Source: an uncultured Lachnospiraceae bacterium
GTDB lineage: Bacteria > Bacillota > Clostridia > Lachnospirales > Lachnospiraceae
DNA: 64,000 nucleotides
Assembly: GCA_910579935.1 (NCBI GenBank)
Contig: CAJTVQ010000001.1
Location: 62,001-126,000, forward strand
Reading direction: 5' to 3'
Both the position numbers and the translations under genes were made by a program. The number at the start of each line of letters is the position of its first letter. The first letter of the stretch is position 1. The notes beneath the pieces were generated by a model. That model did no database searches. It saw nothing but the letters and a program-made list of their open reading frames with translations, and was not told the origin of the DNA. This document shows, in pieces, positions 33,259 to 42,724 of the stretch.

Positions 33259-35325
33259 CTAAATAATCCTTTTAAATTTCTTTTCAATCTCATATTTGCT
33301 CATGGAAATAATGGTCGGTCTCCCATGGGGGCAGTGATAAGGATCTTCCAGTCCAAGCAGCTGGTCGATCAACGCTTCCATGCCTGCACGGTCAAAAGAA
33401 GTATTCCCTTTCACGGCAGCTTTACACGCCATAGTCGCTATTTTCTGGCGGATAACGGAAGGCGCCCCGTTTAAAGTTCCTTCTGACAATTCATCCAGCA
33501 TTTCCGTAAACAGGCCGCTTTCGCTGCAGCCGTAAAGTTCGGTCGGAACACTGCGCAGCGCATATTCATTACCGCCGAACGATTCGATTTCAAAGCCCAT
33601 GGCGCAGAACGTCTCCATGGATTCCTTTAGTATTGTTTCTTCTTTGCCGCTCAGAGTAATAATGACCGGAGGATTCAGCATTTGGGATTCCACACTGCTT
33701 TCTTCCATCTGTTTCATGAAATTTTCATATTTTACCTTCTCATGGGCAGCGTGCTGGTCAATAATGAACAGCTTATCACGGAAAACAACAAGCCAGTATG
33801 TATCGAAAATCTGCCCAAGGATCCGGTAGTCTCCCCTGGCTTCTTTGGTCAGCATCTTTTCCTCGAAAAAGTTAAGCTGTGCCGGTTTTTCGACAAAAAT
33901 GTGGTCCGCGGCCTTCAGTACATTTGCATGATCTGCGGCATGTTCCGCAGTTTTGGAAACACTTTCCATTCCCAATACCTTAGGCACCGGACCGCTTTGC
34001 AGGATATCCTGCATTTTTCCAGCGGTTCGGGATACTTCTTCTTTTTTCGGCAAAATTCGGTTATCGACAAAAAACGACGATGATTCAGAAGCTGCTTCAT
34101 GCTTCTTTTCAGCCGGACCTGTTATGGGTGTCCCCTCTGTTCCGGCAGTTCCCGAGACGGTATAACGCGGCTCTTCCGCTGTCCTTTTCATGGTCTGTTC
34201 ATCTTCCGAACCGGTGGGATAATGGACGCTTTCTTTCGCGGCACGTTTGGTCTCAAACGGTTCAGGAATGGAACCGGCAGGGAGTTTTCCGGCTTTTTTT
34301 TCTTCGGACCTGGTCAACACCACCTCTGGTATCAGTTCTGTGCGGTGCAGCGACTGTTCCACATGATTTGAAATAAACTGAAAAAGCCGCGGCTGGTTGG
34401 TAAAGCGTACTTCCATCTTTGTCGGATGCACATTGACATCAATATCTTCCGTATCGATCCGAAAATGCAGCACGGCAAACGGAAACTTATGCTGCATCAC
34501 ATACTTTTGATAGCCTTCTTCTATCGCTTTGCCGATCAGACTGCTCTTAATAAAGCGGCCGTTCACAAAATAAATTTCAAAGTTCCGGTTGGAGCGGTTT
34601 ATTTCCGGCTTTCCGAGAAAACCGCTCATATGGATGCCTTCTTCCTCCGCTTCTATTGGAATCAGTGCGGAAGCGATGTCCCGTCCGTAGATCCGGTATA
34701 TGATTTCCTGAAGACTGCCGTTTCCCGAAGTGTGAAAACGGGTCTGTCCGTTGTTGATATATTGGAAAGACACACAGGGATTGGCCATCGCCATATGTTC
34801 CATCAAATCCGAAATATAACCGCCTTCCGTCTGAGGCTGTTTTAGGAATTTCTTCCGGACCGGCGTATTGAAAAACAGGTTACGAACAAGAAAGGTGGTT
34901 CCGTCGGGGGCCCCCACTTCTTCTGATTCTATCTCCTGCCCGCCCTCAATCCGGTAGCGGAATCCCGTCAGTTCGTCTCTGGTTTTTGTAATCAGTTCCA
35001 AACGTGCAACGGCCGCAATGCTGGACAGTGCTTCCCCACGGAATCCCAGGCTCATGATATGGGATAAATCTTCTGCCGTGCTGATCTTACTCGTAGCGTG
35101 CCGCAGGAAGGCTTTCGGCACCTGCTGCCGTTCTATGCCGCAGCCGTTGTCTGTAACGCGGATGAAGGAAATGCCGCCTTCTTTGATTTCTACCGTGACT
35201 GCCGTTGCACCTGCATCCACTGCGTTTTCCAGCAGTTCCTTTACTACGCTGGAAGGCCGCTCTACTACCTCTCCGGCAGCTATTTTATCTATGGTCTCTT
35301 TGCTCAGGACATGAATCTGCGCCAT
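33259..35325 (-). CDS. mutL: DNA mismatch repair protein MutL
   Basis: A 688-residue MutL. The N-terminal GHKL ATPase has ERPSSVVKELLENAVDAGA, TDNGCGIERQQ and GFRGEALSSIAAV. A linker of about 130 residues is rich in Glu, Lys, Thr and Pro. The C-terminal dimer domain carries the endonuclease motif DQHAAHEKVKYE (DQHA-x2-E-x4-E) and CPHGRP, so this MutL should nick DNA itself, as in bacteria lacking MutH. It lies downstream of mutS with a 190-base gap that contains a large hairpin. Confidence 0.95.
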   Translation of the reverse strand: MAQIHVLSKETIDKIAAGEVVERPSSVVKELLENAVDAGATAVTVEIKEGGISFIRVTDNGCGIERQQVPKAFLRHATSKISTAEDLSHIMSLGFRGEALSSIAAVARLELITKTRDELTGFRYRIEGGQEIESEEVGAPDGTTFLVRNLFFNTPVRKKFLKQPQTEGGYISDLMEHMAMANPCVSFQYINNGQTRFHTSGNGSLQEIIYRIYGRDIASALIPIEAEEEGIHMSGFLGKPEINRSNRNFEIYFVNGRFIKSSLIGKAIEEGYQKYVMQHKFPFAVLHFRIDTEDIDVNVHPTKMEVRFTNQPRLFQFISNHVEQSLHRTELIPEVVLTRSEEKKAGKLPAGSIPEPFETKRAAKESVHYPTGSEDEQTMKRTAEEPRYTVSGTAGTEGTPITGPAEKKHEAASESSSFFVDNRILPKKEEVSRTAGKMQDILQSGPVPKVLGMESVSKTAEHAADHANVLKAADHIFVEKPAQLNFFEEKMLTKEARGDYRILGQIFDTYWLVVFRDKLFIIDQHAAHEKVKYENFMKQMEESSVESQMLNPPVIITLSGKEETILKESMETFCAMGFEIESFGGNEYALRSVPTELYGCSESGLFTEMLDELSEGTLNGAPSVIRQKIATMACKAAVKGNTSFDRAGMEALIDQLLGLEDPYHCPHGRPTIISMSKYEIEKKFKRII

Positions 35326-35370
35326 TTCTCATTCTCCTACTTTTTTATTCCGGTTCCGCAGCCACCCTTC

Positions 35371-35436
35371 CAGAGCCTTTGTCAGCAGAACCAATCCTGT
35401 CCGAAGTGCATGGCCGGGATTGGTTCTGGGGCTCTG
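35371..35436. repeat. Long hairpin between mutS and mutL
   Basis: CAGAACCAATCC (35386–35397) and GGATTGGTTCTG (35417–35428) form a perfect 12-bp stem with a 19-base loop. CAGAGCC (35371–35377) and GGCTCTG (35430–35436) add 7 bp beyond an internal loop. No T-tract follows on either strand. Confidence 0.65.
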
Positions 35437-35515
35437 TACGGGCGGCTGCTGTTTGGATGGCTGCTGTTGGGGCGGTCGCTTTGTTTGAAGGGCTGCTGAC
35501 TGGGTTTGCCGGGCT

Positions 35516-38167
35516 TTACCAGCGGTTTTTTAGTTTGTTCTGCAGACGGTAGAGGGTGTTCAGGGCGTCCAGCGGTGTCAGGTTGGTGACGTCGATTTCC
35601 TGCAGTTCTTTTAATACGTCCTCGTCACTGACGGTATCGAACAGGGAAATCTGTTCTAAGTCCACTTCGTCGTATTTTTTTACCGCGCTCTTCTTCTCAC
35701 TCTTTGTTTCAACAACGATGCTCTGTACTTTTTCCGTAATATCGTTATCGCTGAGCTGTTCTACGATTTCTTTCGCCCGGTCGATCACCATATCGGGAAC
35801 GCCGGCCAGTCTTGCCACCTGAATGCCGTAACTTTTGTCAGCGCCGCCTTTGATGATCTTGCGCAGGAATACGATATCATCGCCCTTTTCCTTAACCGCA
35901 ATACAGTAATTGTTCACATTGTTCATTTTGCCTTCCAGTTCCGTCAATTCATGGTAATGGGTGGCAAACAGCGTCTTAGCCCCTAAGATTTTACGGTTGC
36001 TGATATGTTCGATGACCGCCCAGGCAATACTGAGTCCGTCAAAGGTGGATGTGCCCCTTCCGATCTCATCCAATATCAGCAGACTTTTGGAAGTGGCATT
36101 GCGCAGAATATTGGCTACTTCATTCATTTCCACCATAAAGGTGCTCTGGCCGCTCGCCAGATCATCGGAAGCGCCCACTCTCGTAAAAATGCGGTCCACA
36201 ATGCAGATATCTGCATCGGAAGCGGGCACAAAACTCCCAATCTGTGCCATCAGCACGATTAAGGCGGTCTGACGCATATAGGTGGATTTGCCTGCCATAT
36301 TTGGCCCCGTGATAACGGCAATGCAGTTTTTGTTGTTATCCAGATAGGTATCATTGGCAATGAACATATCGTTTACGATCATTTTTTCCACCACCGGATG
36401 CCGGCCGTTTTTAATATGGATGATTCCTTTTTCATTTATTTTCGGGCGTACATACTGGCTGCGCTCTGCCACAAGCGACAGAGAAGTAAATACATCCAGG
36501 GCAGCCACCGCTTTTGCCGTCTTCTGTATCCGTTCTACTTCAGCGGCAATGCTGTCCCTGATTTTGCAGAACATATCGTATTCCAAAGAGTAAAGTTTAT
36601 CCTCCGCATTCAGTATGGTATCTTCCAGTTCCTTTAAACGGGGGGTGGTAAAGCGCTCCGCATTGGTCAGCGTCTGTTTTCGGATATAATCATCGGGAAC
36701 CAGGCTTAAATAAGAGTTCGTCACTTCAAAGTAATAACCGAACACTTTATTGTATTTAATGCGCAGATTCTTAATACCGGTCCGCTCCCTGTCCTCTTCT
36801 TCCAGGGAAGCCAGCCAGTTTTTTCCCTCTGTCTTGGCATGACGGAGGCTGTCAATGGTTTCATCAAATCCTTCCTGAATCATACCGCCTTCCCGTATGG
36901 TAATGGGCGGTTCCTCTACGATGGCATGATCGATCAGGGAATAGATATCCTCCAGGGCATCAATATCCCGGTTTACAGCGGATAATAATTCACCGTCCAG
37001 TTCGCCCAGTACGGTCTTGATGTGCGGCAGCATCTCCAGTGAATTGCGGAATGAGATCAAATCTCTTGGGTTTGCTGTCTTATAGCTGACTTTGCCAAGC
37101 AGCCGCTCCAGATCGTAAATCGGATTCAGATATTCCCGTATTTCGTCTCTCGCCACCGAATGGCTGTTCAGGGTTTCAATCGCATCCTGCCTTTTGGTTA
37201 TTTCTTTTAAGTCGATCAAAGGCTGCTCGATATAACTGCGGAGTGTTCTGGCGCCCATCGCGGTCTTTGTCTTGTCCAAAACCCAAAGCAGGGAACCTCT
37301 TTTCTGCTTTTCACGCAGTGTCTCTGTCAGTTCCAGATTTCTTCTCGTGGAACTGTCTAACAGCATATATTTGCTGGTCAGATAAGGATATAAATGGGTA
37401 AAATGAGCCAAAGACGAAGTCCTTTGCGTCTCATATAAATATTGCAGCAGGGCCCCGGCGGCAATCACACCTGTCGGAAAATCCTCAATGCCAAGTCCGG
37501 TCAGTACCTGTACATGAAAATGTTTCATCAGGCATTTCCGACAGGCATCATCATCAAAATAGTGGGATTCGACCGCATTGACGGTTATCTTCAGCCGGTT
37601 GCGCATATCCTCCATTTCCGCACCGCTGACCAGAAACGCATCATTGCAGATAATTTCTGACGGCATATATTTGTTTACTTCATCCATCAGCCTGCGGATA
37701 TCTTCCACTTCTGTCAGATAGTAATCACCGGTTGTAACATCAGCAATGGAAATACCGATTTTGTTTGACATATATGCAATACACATCAGATAATTATTTT
37801 TTGTTTCTTCTAACGACTGCACATTCAGATTGGTACCGGGTGTCACGATGCGGACTACCTCCCGCTTTACCAGCCCTTTTGCGAGTTTCGGGTCTTCCAT
37901 CTGTTCACAGATGGCCACTTTATAGCCTTTCGAAACAAGCTTTGTCAGATAGCTGTCCACCGCATGATAGGGAATCCCGCACATGGGCGCCCGCTCTTCC
38001 TGTCCGCAGTTTTTTCCGGTCAGCGTGATTTCCAGTTCTTTAGAGGCCGTCAGCGCATCTTCAAAAAACATTTCGTAAAAATCGCCAAGCCGGTAAAAAA
38101 GAATACAATCACTGTATTCCTTTTTCGTTTCCATATATTGCTGCATCATAGGCGTTAATTCTGCCAC
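35516..38167 (-). CDS. mutS: DNA mismatch repair protein MutS
   Basis: An 883-residue MutS. The mismatch-binding N-terminus has CILFYRLGDFYEMFFEDA with the Phe/Glu wedge. The ATPase domain near the C-terminus has Walker A TGPNMAGKSTYMRQTALIVL, Walker B LLILDEIGRGTSTFDGLSI and FATHYHELTELE. It recognises mismatches and recruits MutL. Length is normal for MutS1 (about 850–880). It is 39 bases from miaB. Confidence 0.96.
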   Translation of the reverse strand: MAELTPMMQQYMETKKEYSDCILFYRLGDFYEMFFEDALTASKELEITLTGKNCGQEERAPMCGIPYHAVDSYLTKLVSKGYKVAICEQMEDPKLAKGLVKREVVRIVTPGTNLNVQSLEETKNNYLMCIAYMSNKIGISIADVTTGDYYLTEVEDIRRLMDEVNKYMPSEIICNDAFLVSGAEMEDMRNRLKITVNAVESHYFDDDACRKCLMKHFHVQVLTGLGIEDFPTGVIAAGALLQYLYETQRTSSLAHFTHLYPYLTSKYMLLDSSTRRNLELTETLREKQKRGSLLWVLDKTKTAMGARTLRSYIEQPLIDLKEITKRQDAIETLNSHSVARDEIREYLNPIYDLERLLGKVSYKTANPRDLISFRNSLEMLPHIKTVLGELDGELLSAVNRDIDALEDIYSLIDHAIVEEPPITIREGGMIQEGFDETIDSLRHAKTEGKNWLASLEEEDRERTGIKNLRIKYNKVFGYYFEVTNSYLSLVPDDYIRKQTLTNAERFTTPRLKELEDTILNAEDKLYSLEYDMFCKIRDSIAAEVERIQKTAKAVAALDVFTSLSLVAERSQYVRPKINEKGIIHIKNGRHPVVEKMIVNDMFIANDTYLDNNKNCIAVITGPNMAGKSTYMRQTALIVLMAQIGSFVPASDADICIVDRIFTRVGASDDLASGQSTFMVEMNEVANILRNATSKSLLILDEIGRGTSTFDGLSIAWAVIEHISNRKILGAKTLFATHYHELTELEGKMNNVNNYCIAVKEKGDDIVFLRKIIKGGADKSYGIQVARLAGVPDMVIDRAKEIVEQLSDNDITEKVQSIVVETKSEKKSAVKKYDEVDLEQISLFDTVSDEDVLKELQEIDVTNLTPLDALNTLYRLQNKLKNRW

Positions 38168-38206
38168 TTTCGTTCTCCTTTTAACTTTAACTTTTCGTAT
38201 GATCTC

Positions 38207-39652
38207 CTAAACCATTTCTCCCACATAATAAAATCCATGACATTCCTCCAGCCTGACATCCACGATTTTGCCAATCAGGGAATCGTCCCCCGGAAAATGC
38301 ACGATGGTATTGTTGGAAAGCCGTCCGGTCATCAGGGAAGTATCCTGCTCGTTTTTCTCTTCCACCAAAGCGGTATGCACCTGTCCCTGCAGCAGAGCTA
38401 CCCGTTCCCGCGCCGTATCCTGCACTACCTTTAAGAGTTTGTCAAATCCCTCTTTCACCGTTTCTTCCGGCACCCGATTTTCCATGGCTGCCGCAGGGGT
38501 TCCGGTCCGCCTGGAATAAATAAAGGTAAAGGCGTTCTCATATTTTACCTGCTTTACCATATCGATGGTTTCTTCTATATCTTCCGGTGTTTCTCCCGGA
38601 AATCCTACGATGATATCCGTAGTAATGGCAATATCCGGAATCTCCCGCCGGATCTTTAATGCCAGTTCCAAATACTGCTCTCTTGTGTAACGGCGGTTCA
38701 TCGCCTGCAAAATACGGGTAGAACCGGACTGTAAAGGGAGATGCAGGTGGCGGCATATCTTTTTGGATTCCTTCATGACCTGTATCAGTTCATCGGATAA
38801 ATCTTTCGGGTGGGAAGTCATAAAACGGATGCGTTCCAATCCTTTTATTTTTTCCACTTCCCTCAGTAGTCCGGCAAAACTCACAGGTTCTTCCAGATTC
38901 TTACCATAAGAATTTACATTTTGTCCAAGCAGCATAATTTCCACTACGCCGTCTGCCACTAACGCTTCGATTTCACGGAGAATATCTTTAGGATTGCGGC
39001 TTCTTTCCCGCCCCCTGACATAAGGAACAATACAATAACTGCAGAAATTATTGCAGCCGAACATGATATTAATACCGGATTTAAACGGATACTTGCGTTC
39101 CACTGGCAAATCTTCCACAATTTGGTCGGTATCCTTCCATATATCAATGATCATGCTTTCGGATTCCAGCATCGTACAGAGCAGCTCTGCAAATTTAAAA
39201 ATATTGTGGGTTCCGAAAATCAGGTCCACAAAGCGGTAACTCTTCCTGATTTTGTCAATTACACTCTCTTCCTGCATCATACAGCCGCACAGGGCTATTT
39301 TCATCTGAGGATTCTTTTTCTTCATGCTGTTCAGAAATCCCAGTCTTCCATATACCCTCTGATTCGCATTGTCACGCACGGTACAGGTATTATAAATGAC
39401 AAAATCTGCATTTTCATCTTCGGTCAGTTTATATCCGGCCTGTTCCAAAATACCTGCCAGCTTTTCACTGTCTCTGGCGTTCATCTGACAGCCGAACGTC
39501 TGCGTACACGCATATAACGGCCGGCCAAGTCGTTCACTTTCCAACTTCACAATCTGCCTGCACTTCGCCATAAAGTAATACTGCCTGGCTGGTTCTTCTG
39601 TCGGAGGCTCCGAGTTTATATCTATTTTATCTAAATCAATTTCATTATACAT
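38207..39652 (-). CDS. miaB: tRNA-2-methylthio-N6-dimethylallyladenosine synthase MiaB
   Basis: A 481-residue radical-SAM methylthiotransferase. N-terminal cysteines for the auxiliary cluster lie in QTFGCQMN, NTCTVRDNA and LCGCMMQEE. The radical SAM CxxxCxxC is in FGCNNFCSYCIVPYVRGRE. A C-terminal TRAM domain follows. It adds a methylthio group to i6A37 made by MiaA. The ATG at 39652 is chosen because AAAGGGAAG precedes it and the protein then starts in the usual place. The open frame extends a further 29 codons. Confidence 0.94.
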   Translation of the reverse strand: MYNEIDLDKIDINSEPPTEEPARQYYFMAKCRQIVKLESERLGRPLYACTQTFGCQMNARDSEKLAGILEQAGYKLTEDENADFVIYNTCTVRDNANQRVYGRLGFLNSMKKKNPQMKIALCGCMMQEESVIDKIRKSYRFVDLIFGTHNIFKFAELLCTMLESESMIIDIWKDTDQIVEDLPVERKYPFKSGINIMFGCNNFCSYCIVPYVRGRERSRNPKDILREIEALVADGVVEIMLLGQNVNSYGKNLEEPVSFAGLLREVEKIKGLERIRFMTSHPKDLSDELIQVMKESKKICRHLHLPLQSGSTRILQAMNRRYTREQYLELALKIRREIPDIAITTDIIVGFPGETPEDIEETIDMVKQVKYENAFTFIYSRRTGTPAAAMENRVPEETVKEGFDKLLKVVQDTARERVALLQGQVHTALVEEKNEQDTSLMTGRLSNNTIVHFPGDDSLIGKIVDVRLEECHGFYYVGEMV

Positions 39653-39701
39653 TTCTCTTGATTTTCTTCCCTTTCTACCATATAAATACAGCTTTCTGTT
39701 T

Positions 39702-40472
39702 TCAGAATGTCTTATCACTGACTCTGCATGAAATTTCATCCTTTGCCCGGTACAGATAGGCGTTCCCCCTTTTGCCGCTTTGTTCTGTTACTTCCATGTA
39801 TGTCAGAATATTCAGCACCAGCCCGGCGGTCCGTGCCGGAATTTTCGCCGCTTTTGCCAAATCCCTTGCGGTAAATTCTTCGGAAAGTCCTTCCGGAAGG
39901 AACTGTAAATAATCTTCCTGTTTTTCCACGGCTACTTCGTCATACAAAGAAACGGGTATCCGGTCATAACGACAGGAACCCTTTTTCCGGTCTTTGCTCC
40001 ATCCGTTTAACAGACGGTACTCATCCATATCCACCAGCGGAAAACGAAACTGCAGGTTTTCCGCTTTCAGGTAACTTTTTATCCGGTACAGCTCCTTAAA
40101 TGCCAGATACGCACTGCCTGTCAGCGGACTTTTCCGCTTTTTACTCAACTCCCCGCTTTCTTCGTCTATCCATATCAGCCATTTCGTATGTGGAATGGGA
40201 TAAACGACTGTCACCGGATACTGCGTTAAAAAGGCATCCAGTTTACCGCGCATTTTATAAAAATTCCCGTTTTGAATCTCGATGATCCGCTCTCCCGTGT
40301 AGATATCCGCTACATATCCGCCGATAGGAATTTCATGCATTCCTTCATCCGGCGCATAGTAATTTTTCATAACCGCATGAACCGTCTTCTCCTGCAGGGT
40401 ACCGATTCCCGGCCGTTTCCGTTGTATGCCTATGATTTTCTTCTTCGCTTCTTCAAACCTTTTTTCGTCCAT
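39702..40472 (-). CDS. Conserved hypothetical protein, possible PD-(D/E)xK-like fold
   Basis: A 256-residue soluble protein that I do not assign to a named family. Residues from about 48 read GGYVADIYTGERIIEIQNGN, an Asp followed about eight residues later by Glu-x-Gln on a strand, as in PD-(D/E)xK nucleases. VTVVYPIPHTKWLIWID follows as a further strand pair. The C-terminal 70 residues (EFTARDLAKAAKIPARTAG) look like a winged helix-turn-helix. The nuclease-like reading is inference. It sits between trpS and miaB, all on the minus strand. Confidence 0.7.
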   Translation of the reverse strand: MDEKRFEEAKKKIIGIQRKRPGIGTLQEKTVHAVMKNYYAPDEGMHEIPIGGYVADIYTGERIIEIQNGNFYKMRGKLDAFLTQYPVTVVYPIPHTKWLIWIDEESGELSKKRKSPLTGSAYLAFKELYRIKSYLKAENLQFRFPLVDMDEYRLLNGWSKDRKKGSCRYDRIPVSLYDEVAVEKQEDYLQFLPEGLSEEFTARDLAKAAKIPARTAGLVLNILTYMEVTEQSGKRGNAYLYRAKDEISCRVSDKTF

Positions 40473-40498
40473 ACCTGTATCAGTATTATAACCTACGG

Positions 40499-41503
40499 CT
40501 ATCTTACACGCTCCGGAAACCCTACTTTTTTCTGCACTTTACGAAGAGTTTTCGTCGCATAATAATTCGCTTTATCGGCATTCTCCTTAATGACTCCGTC
40601 AATGTATGCCTTATCCTGGATCAATTCGGCAAACCGGTCCTGAAGGGGTTTCAATATACTTACCACGGATTCTCCTACTGCCAGCTTAAACTCCCCGTAT
40701 CCTTTCCCTTCAAATTCCCTCTCCGTTTCTTCCGGCGCCTTTCCGGTGCAGGCACAGTAAATATCGATCAGATTACGGATGCCCGGCTGTTCTTCGCAGT
40801 ATTTTACCTGCGCCTGTGAATCGGTAACAGCTCTCTTAAACTTGCGGATAACGGTATCCGGGTCATCCATCAGATATATGCTGGCATTGGTGTTTTCATC
40901 GGATTTTGACATTTTCTTTGCCGGATCCTGTAAACTCTTAATACTGGTGCCGGCCTTGCCGAGATACGGTTCCGGAATGGTAAATACATCTCCGTAGACG
41001 GCGTTAAAGCGCTGGGCAATATCCCTTGTAATTTCAAGATGCTGCAGCTGGTCTTTCCCTACCGGAACCACATCCGCCTGATATAATAAGATATCGGCCG
41101 CCATCAGCACCGGATAAGTGAAAAGCCCTGCATTTATGTTGTCTGCATGTTTTGCCGCTTTATCTTTGAACTGGGTCATGCGGTTCAATTCGCCCATATA
41201 TGTAAAACAGTTCAGGATCCATGACAATTCCGTGTGTCCGGATACATGGGACTGGTAATAAATACAATTTTTCTTCGGGTCAAGTCCTGCCGCAATATAT
41301 AAGGTCAGCAGATTTCTGGCGCGTTTCCTCAGTTCCGCCGGATCCTGTCTGACCGTAATGGAATGTAAATCCACGACTGAGTAAAAGCACTCATATTCAT
41401 CGCTGAGATTTACCCAATTCTTAAGCGCTCCGAGATAATTGCCCAAAGTCAGGTTTCCTGTTGCCTGCATCCCACTGAAAAGTACTTTTTTACCGTCTAT
41501 CAT
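40499..41503 (-). CDS. trpS: Tryptophanyl-tRNA synthetase
   Basis: A 334-residue class I synthetase. The HIGH-type motif is TLGNYLGAL in ATGNLTLGNYLGALKNW, and the KMSKS loop is KKMSKSDENTN. It charges tRNA-Trp. The ATG at 41503 follows GGAGG by eight bases. Two earlier in-frame starts lie within or too close to that site. The leader is only about 60 bases, so no T-box riboswitch is present. Confidence 0.95.
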   Translation of the reverse strand: MIDGKKVLFSGMQATGNLTLGNYLGALKNWVNLSDEYECFYSVVDLHSITVRQDPAELRKRARNLLTLYIAAGLDPKKNCIYYQSHVSGHTELSWILNCFTYMGELNRMTQFKDKAAKHADNINAGLFTYPVLMAADILLYQADVVPVGKDQLQHLEITRDIAQRFNAVYGDVFTIPEPYLGKAGTSIKSLQDPAKKMSKSDENTNASIYLMDDPDTVIRKFKRAVTDSQAQVKYCEEQPGIRNLIDIYCACTGKAPEETEREFEGKGYGEFKLAVGESVVSILKPLQDRFAELIQDKAYIDGVIKENADKANYYATKTLRKVQKKVGFPERVR

Positions 41504-41568
41504 TTCCATTGCCTCCAAGATTTTTATATTCTGTCAAATGACTGTTGTTTCATTCATACACAGCCTTA

Positions 41569-41597
41569 AGTTTAGCATTGCTTACAACATTCGTCAA
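41569..41597 (-). promoter_or_regulatory. trpS promoter
   Basis: On the minus strand TTGACG (41592–41597), a 17-base spacer and TAAACT (41569–41574), about 66 bases before the trpS start. Confidence 0.6.
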
Positions 41598-41701
41598 GCT
41601 TGCATGGAAAATCGGCGCGGAAATCGGTATCAGCCGGGCCTGACCGGCTATTGGGGAAGGAGGATGCACCTGTCGGAGTGCTTTGGCTGGAGCACTTAAC
41701 C

Positions 41702-41731
41702 AAAAAGGCGCCCTGCTCTTCGCAAAACGCC
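41702..41731 (-). terminator. Terminator between the cysteine-rich gene and trpS
   Basis: A 10-bp stem (41707–41716 with 41722–41731) with three G·U pairs and a five-base loop, followed on the minus strand by five T (41702–41706). Confidence 0.7.
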
Positions 41732-41795
41732 TTCATTTTATGCACAGGTACACATGCGGAAATCTACAGTTTCACTGCATACGCACCCGCGCAGC

Positions 41796-41845
41796 GGGCA
41801 GGGAAAAGAACGTTCCCTGCCCGATTGATGCATTGGTGCATCAAT
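41796..41845. repeat. Two adjacent perfect hairpins downstream of the cysteine-rich gene
   Basis: GGGCAGGGAA (41796–41805) pairs with TTCCCTGCCC (41813–41822). Two bases on, ATTGATGCA (41824–41832) pairs with TGCATCAAT (41837–41845) and is followed on the plus strand by ATTTTT. They lie in the 3' untranslated region of the minus-strand gene at 41858–42133. Confidence 0.65.
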
Positions 41846-41857
41846 ATTTTTCAGATA

Positions 41858-42133
41858 TTATTCTTTTTCTTCACACCCGCATGTACTTCCGGGAGAAGGG
41901 AAGGAACCAAAACTTCTCTCCATGCAGGAATCATTATTTCTCGATTCTCTGCCGCATCCGCAGTCATTCCTTGTTTCTCTGCCGCATCCGCAGTCATTCC
42001 TTGTTTCCCTGCCGCATCCGCAGGAATTGTCATTGTCGTTCCGGCCGCAGCGGGACATTCTTCCGGACATGTCGGAACATCCGTTGTTGCCGCAGCAGAA
42101 TAATAACAGTAATAAGATAAAGCAATTATTCAT
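41858..42133 (-). CDS. Small cysteine-rich repeat protein (high-cysteine, HCB-like)
   Basis: A 91-residue protein. The N-terminus MNNCFILLLLLFCCGNNGC is a hydrophobic helix bounded by cysteines. The middle holds three copies of a 10-residue unit CGCGRETRND / CGCGRESRNN, encoded by 30-bp imperfect tandem repeats (about 41938–42028). The tail is SMERSFGSFPSP-like and ends CGCEEKE. About one residue in six is cysteine. AAAGGAG lies about ten bases before the ATG, so it is a real gene. It recalls the Firmicute proteins annotated as chorion class high-cysteine HCB protein 13, whose function is unknown, possibly a spore or surface structural protein. Confidence 0.7.
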   Translation of the reverse strand: MNNCFILLLLLFCCGNNGCSDMSGRMSRCGRNDNDNSCGCGRETRNDCGCGRETRNDCGCGRESRNNDSCMERSFGSFPSPGSTCGCEEKE

Positions 42134-42190
42134 ATTTTTTTCACTCCTTTATGCTATGCTTTATCTTATGTTCTTCCGCACAAAGGGTGA

Positions 42191-42718
42191 CTATAAAATT
42201 TTCTTGCGGATATATGCGAAGGTCTTCTCTTCGCCCTGTTCCGCCAGCATATAAAGCAGCTTTTCCAGTAAGGCCCTTGTTTTTTTATGCAGGGGAGCCG
42301 GATCTTTTCCCGACAGATAATATTCCAACGGAGAACGGTCCGTATAGTCCTCCTTCTTATATACCTTGCAGGCGGCGATCCGGTCCATCAGCATCTCTAC
42401 GATATATTTCCTTGGCATGGGAGCCGGCGCCATGCCTCCCGGTATGTTCCGCGTGCTGTAATCGATCCAGTATTCATAGTGGTGCTTGTTCCTGCCCTTG
42501 TGATGCAGCCATGCACTGGAATAACCGATATCTTCCCGTTCCGCATTATTTGGGCTGCGGTCTCCCTGATAGTATCTGGCTCCCACCCGGAATTCGGACG
42601 GACTGTATTTCGATAGATCATGGGTAAGTCCCTGATAATAAAGCCCTACTTTAAAACAGCCTTTCATCACCAGGTAGCGGTGATAAGTGATCGTCTTAAA
42701 ATGTTTCCATGCATTCAT
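42191..42718 (-). CDS. DUF5662 family protein
   Basis: A 175-residue soluble protein with the DUF5662 pattern. It has several His-rich helical segments: LYYQGLTHDLSKYSPSEF, SAWLHHKGRNKHHYEYWIDY and PRKYIVEMLMDRIAACKVY. The spaced histidines and aspartates look like a metal-binding helical bundle (HD-like), which is inference. It begins six bases after the GH13-like gene and is probably co-transcribed with it. Confidence 0.8.
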   Translation of the reverse strand: MNAWKHFKTITYHRYLVMKGCFKVGLYYQGLTHDLSKYSPSEFRVGARYYQGDRSPNNAEREDIGYSSAWLHHKGRNKHHYEYWIDYSTRNIPGGMAPAPMPRKYIVEMLMDRIAACKVYKKEDYTDRSPLEYYLSGKDPAPLHKKTRALLEKLLYMLAEQGEEKTFAYIRKKIL

Positions 42719-42724
42719 TTTGTT

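Noticed and set aside
41504..41700. T-box riboswitch or SRP-like RNA upstream of trpS
   Set aside because: The trpS promoter leaves a leader of only about 60 bases with no specifier or antiterminator. A GGTCAGG-like string lies upstream but the rest of the SRP RNA apical sequence is missing.
41938..42028. Regularly repeated 30-bp units resembling a small CRISPR array
   Set aside because: The units are contiguous without spacers, in frame within a gene and encode a 10-residue protein repeat. No cas genes are nearby.
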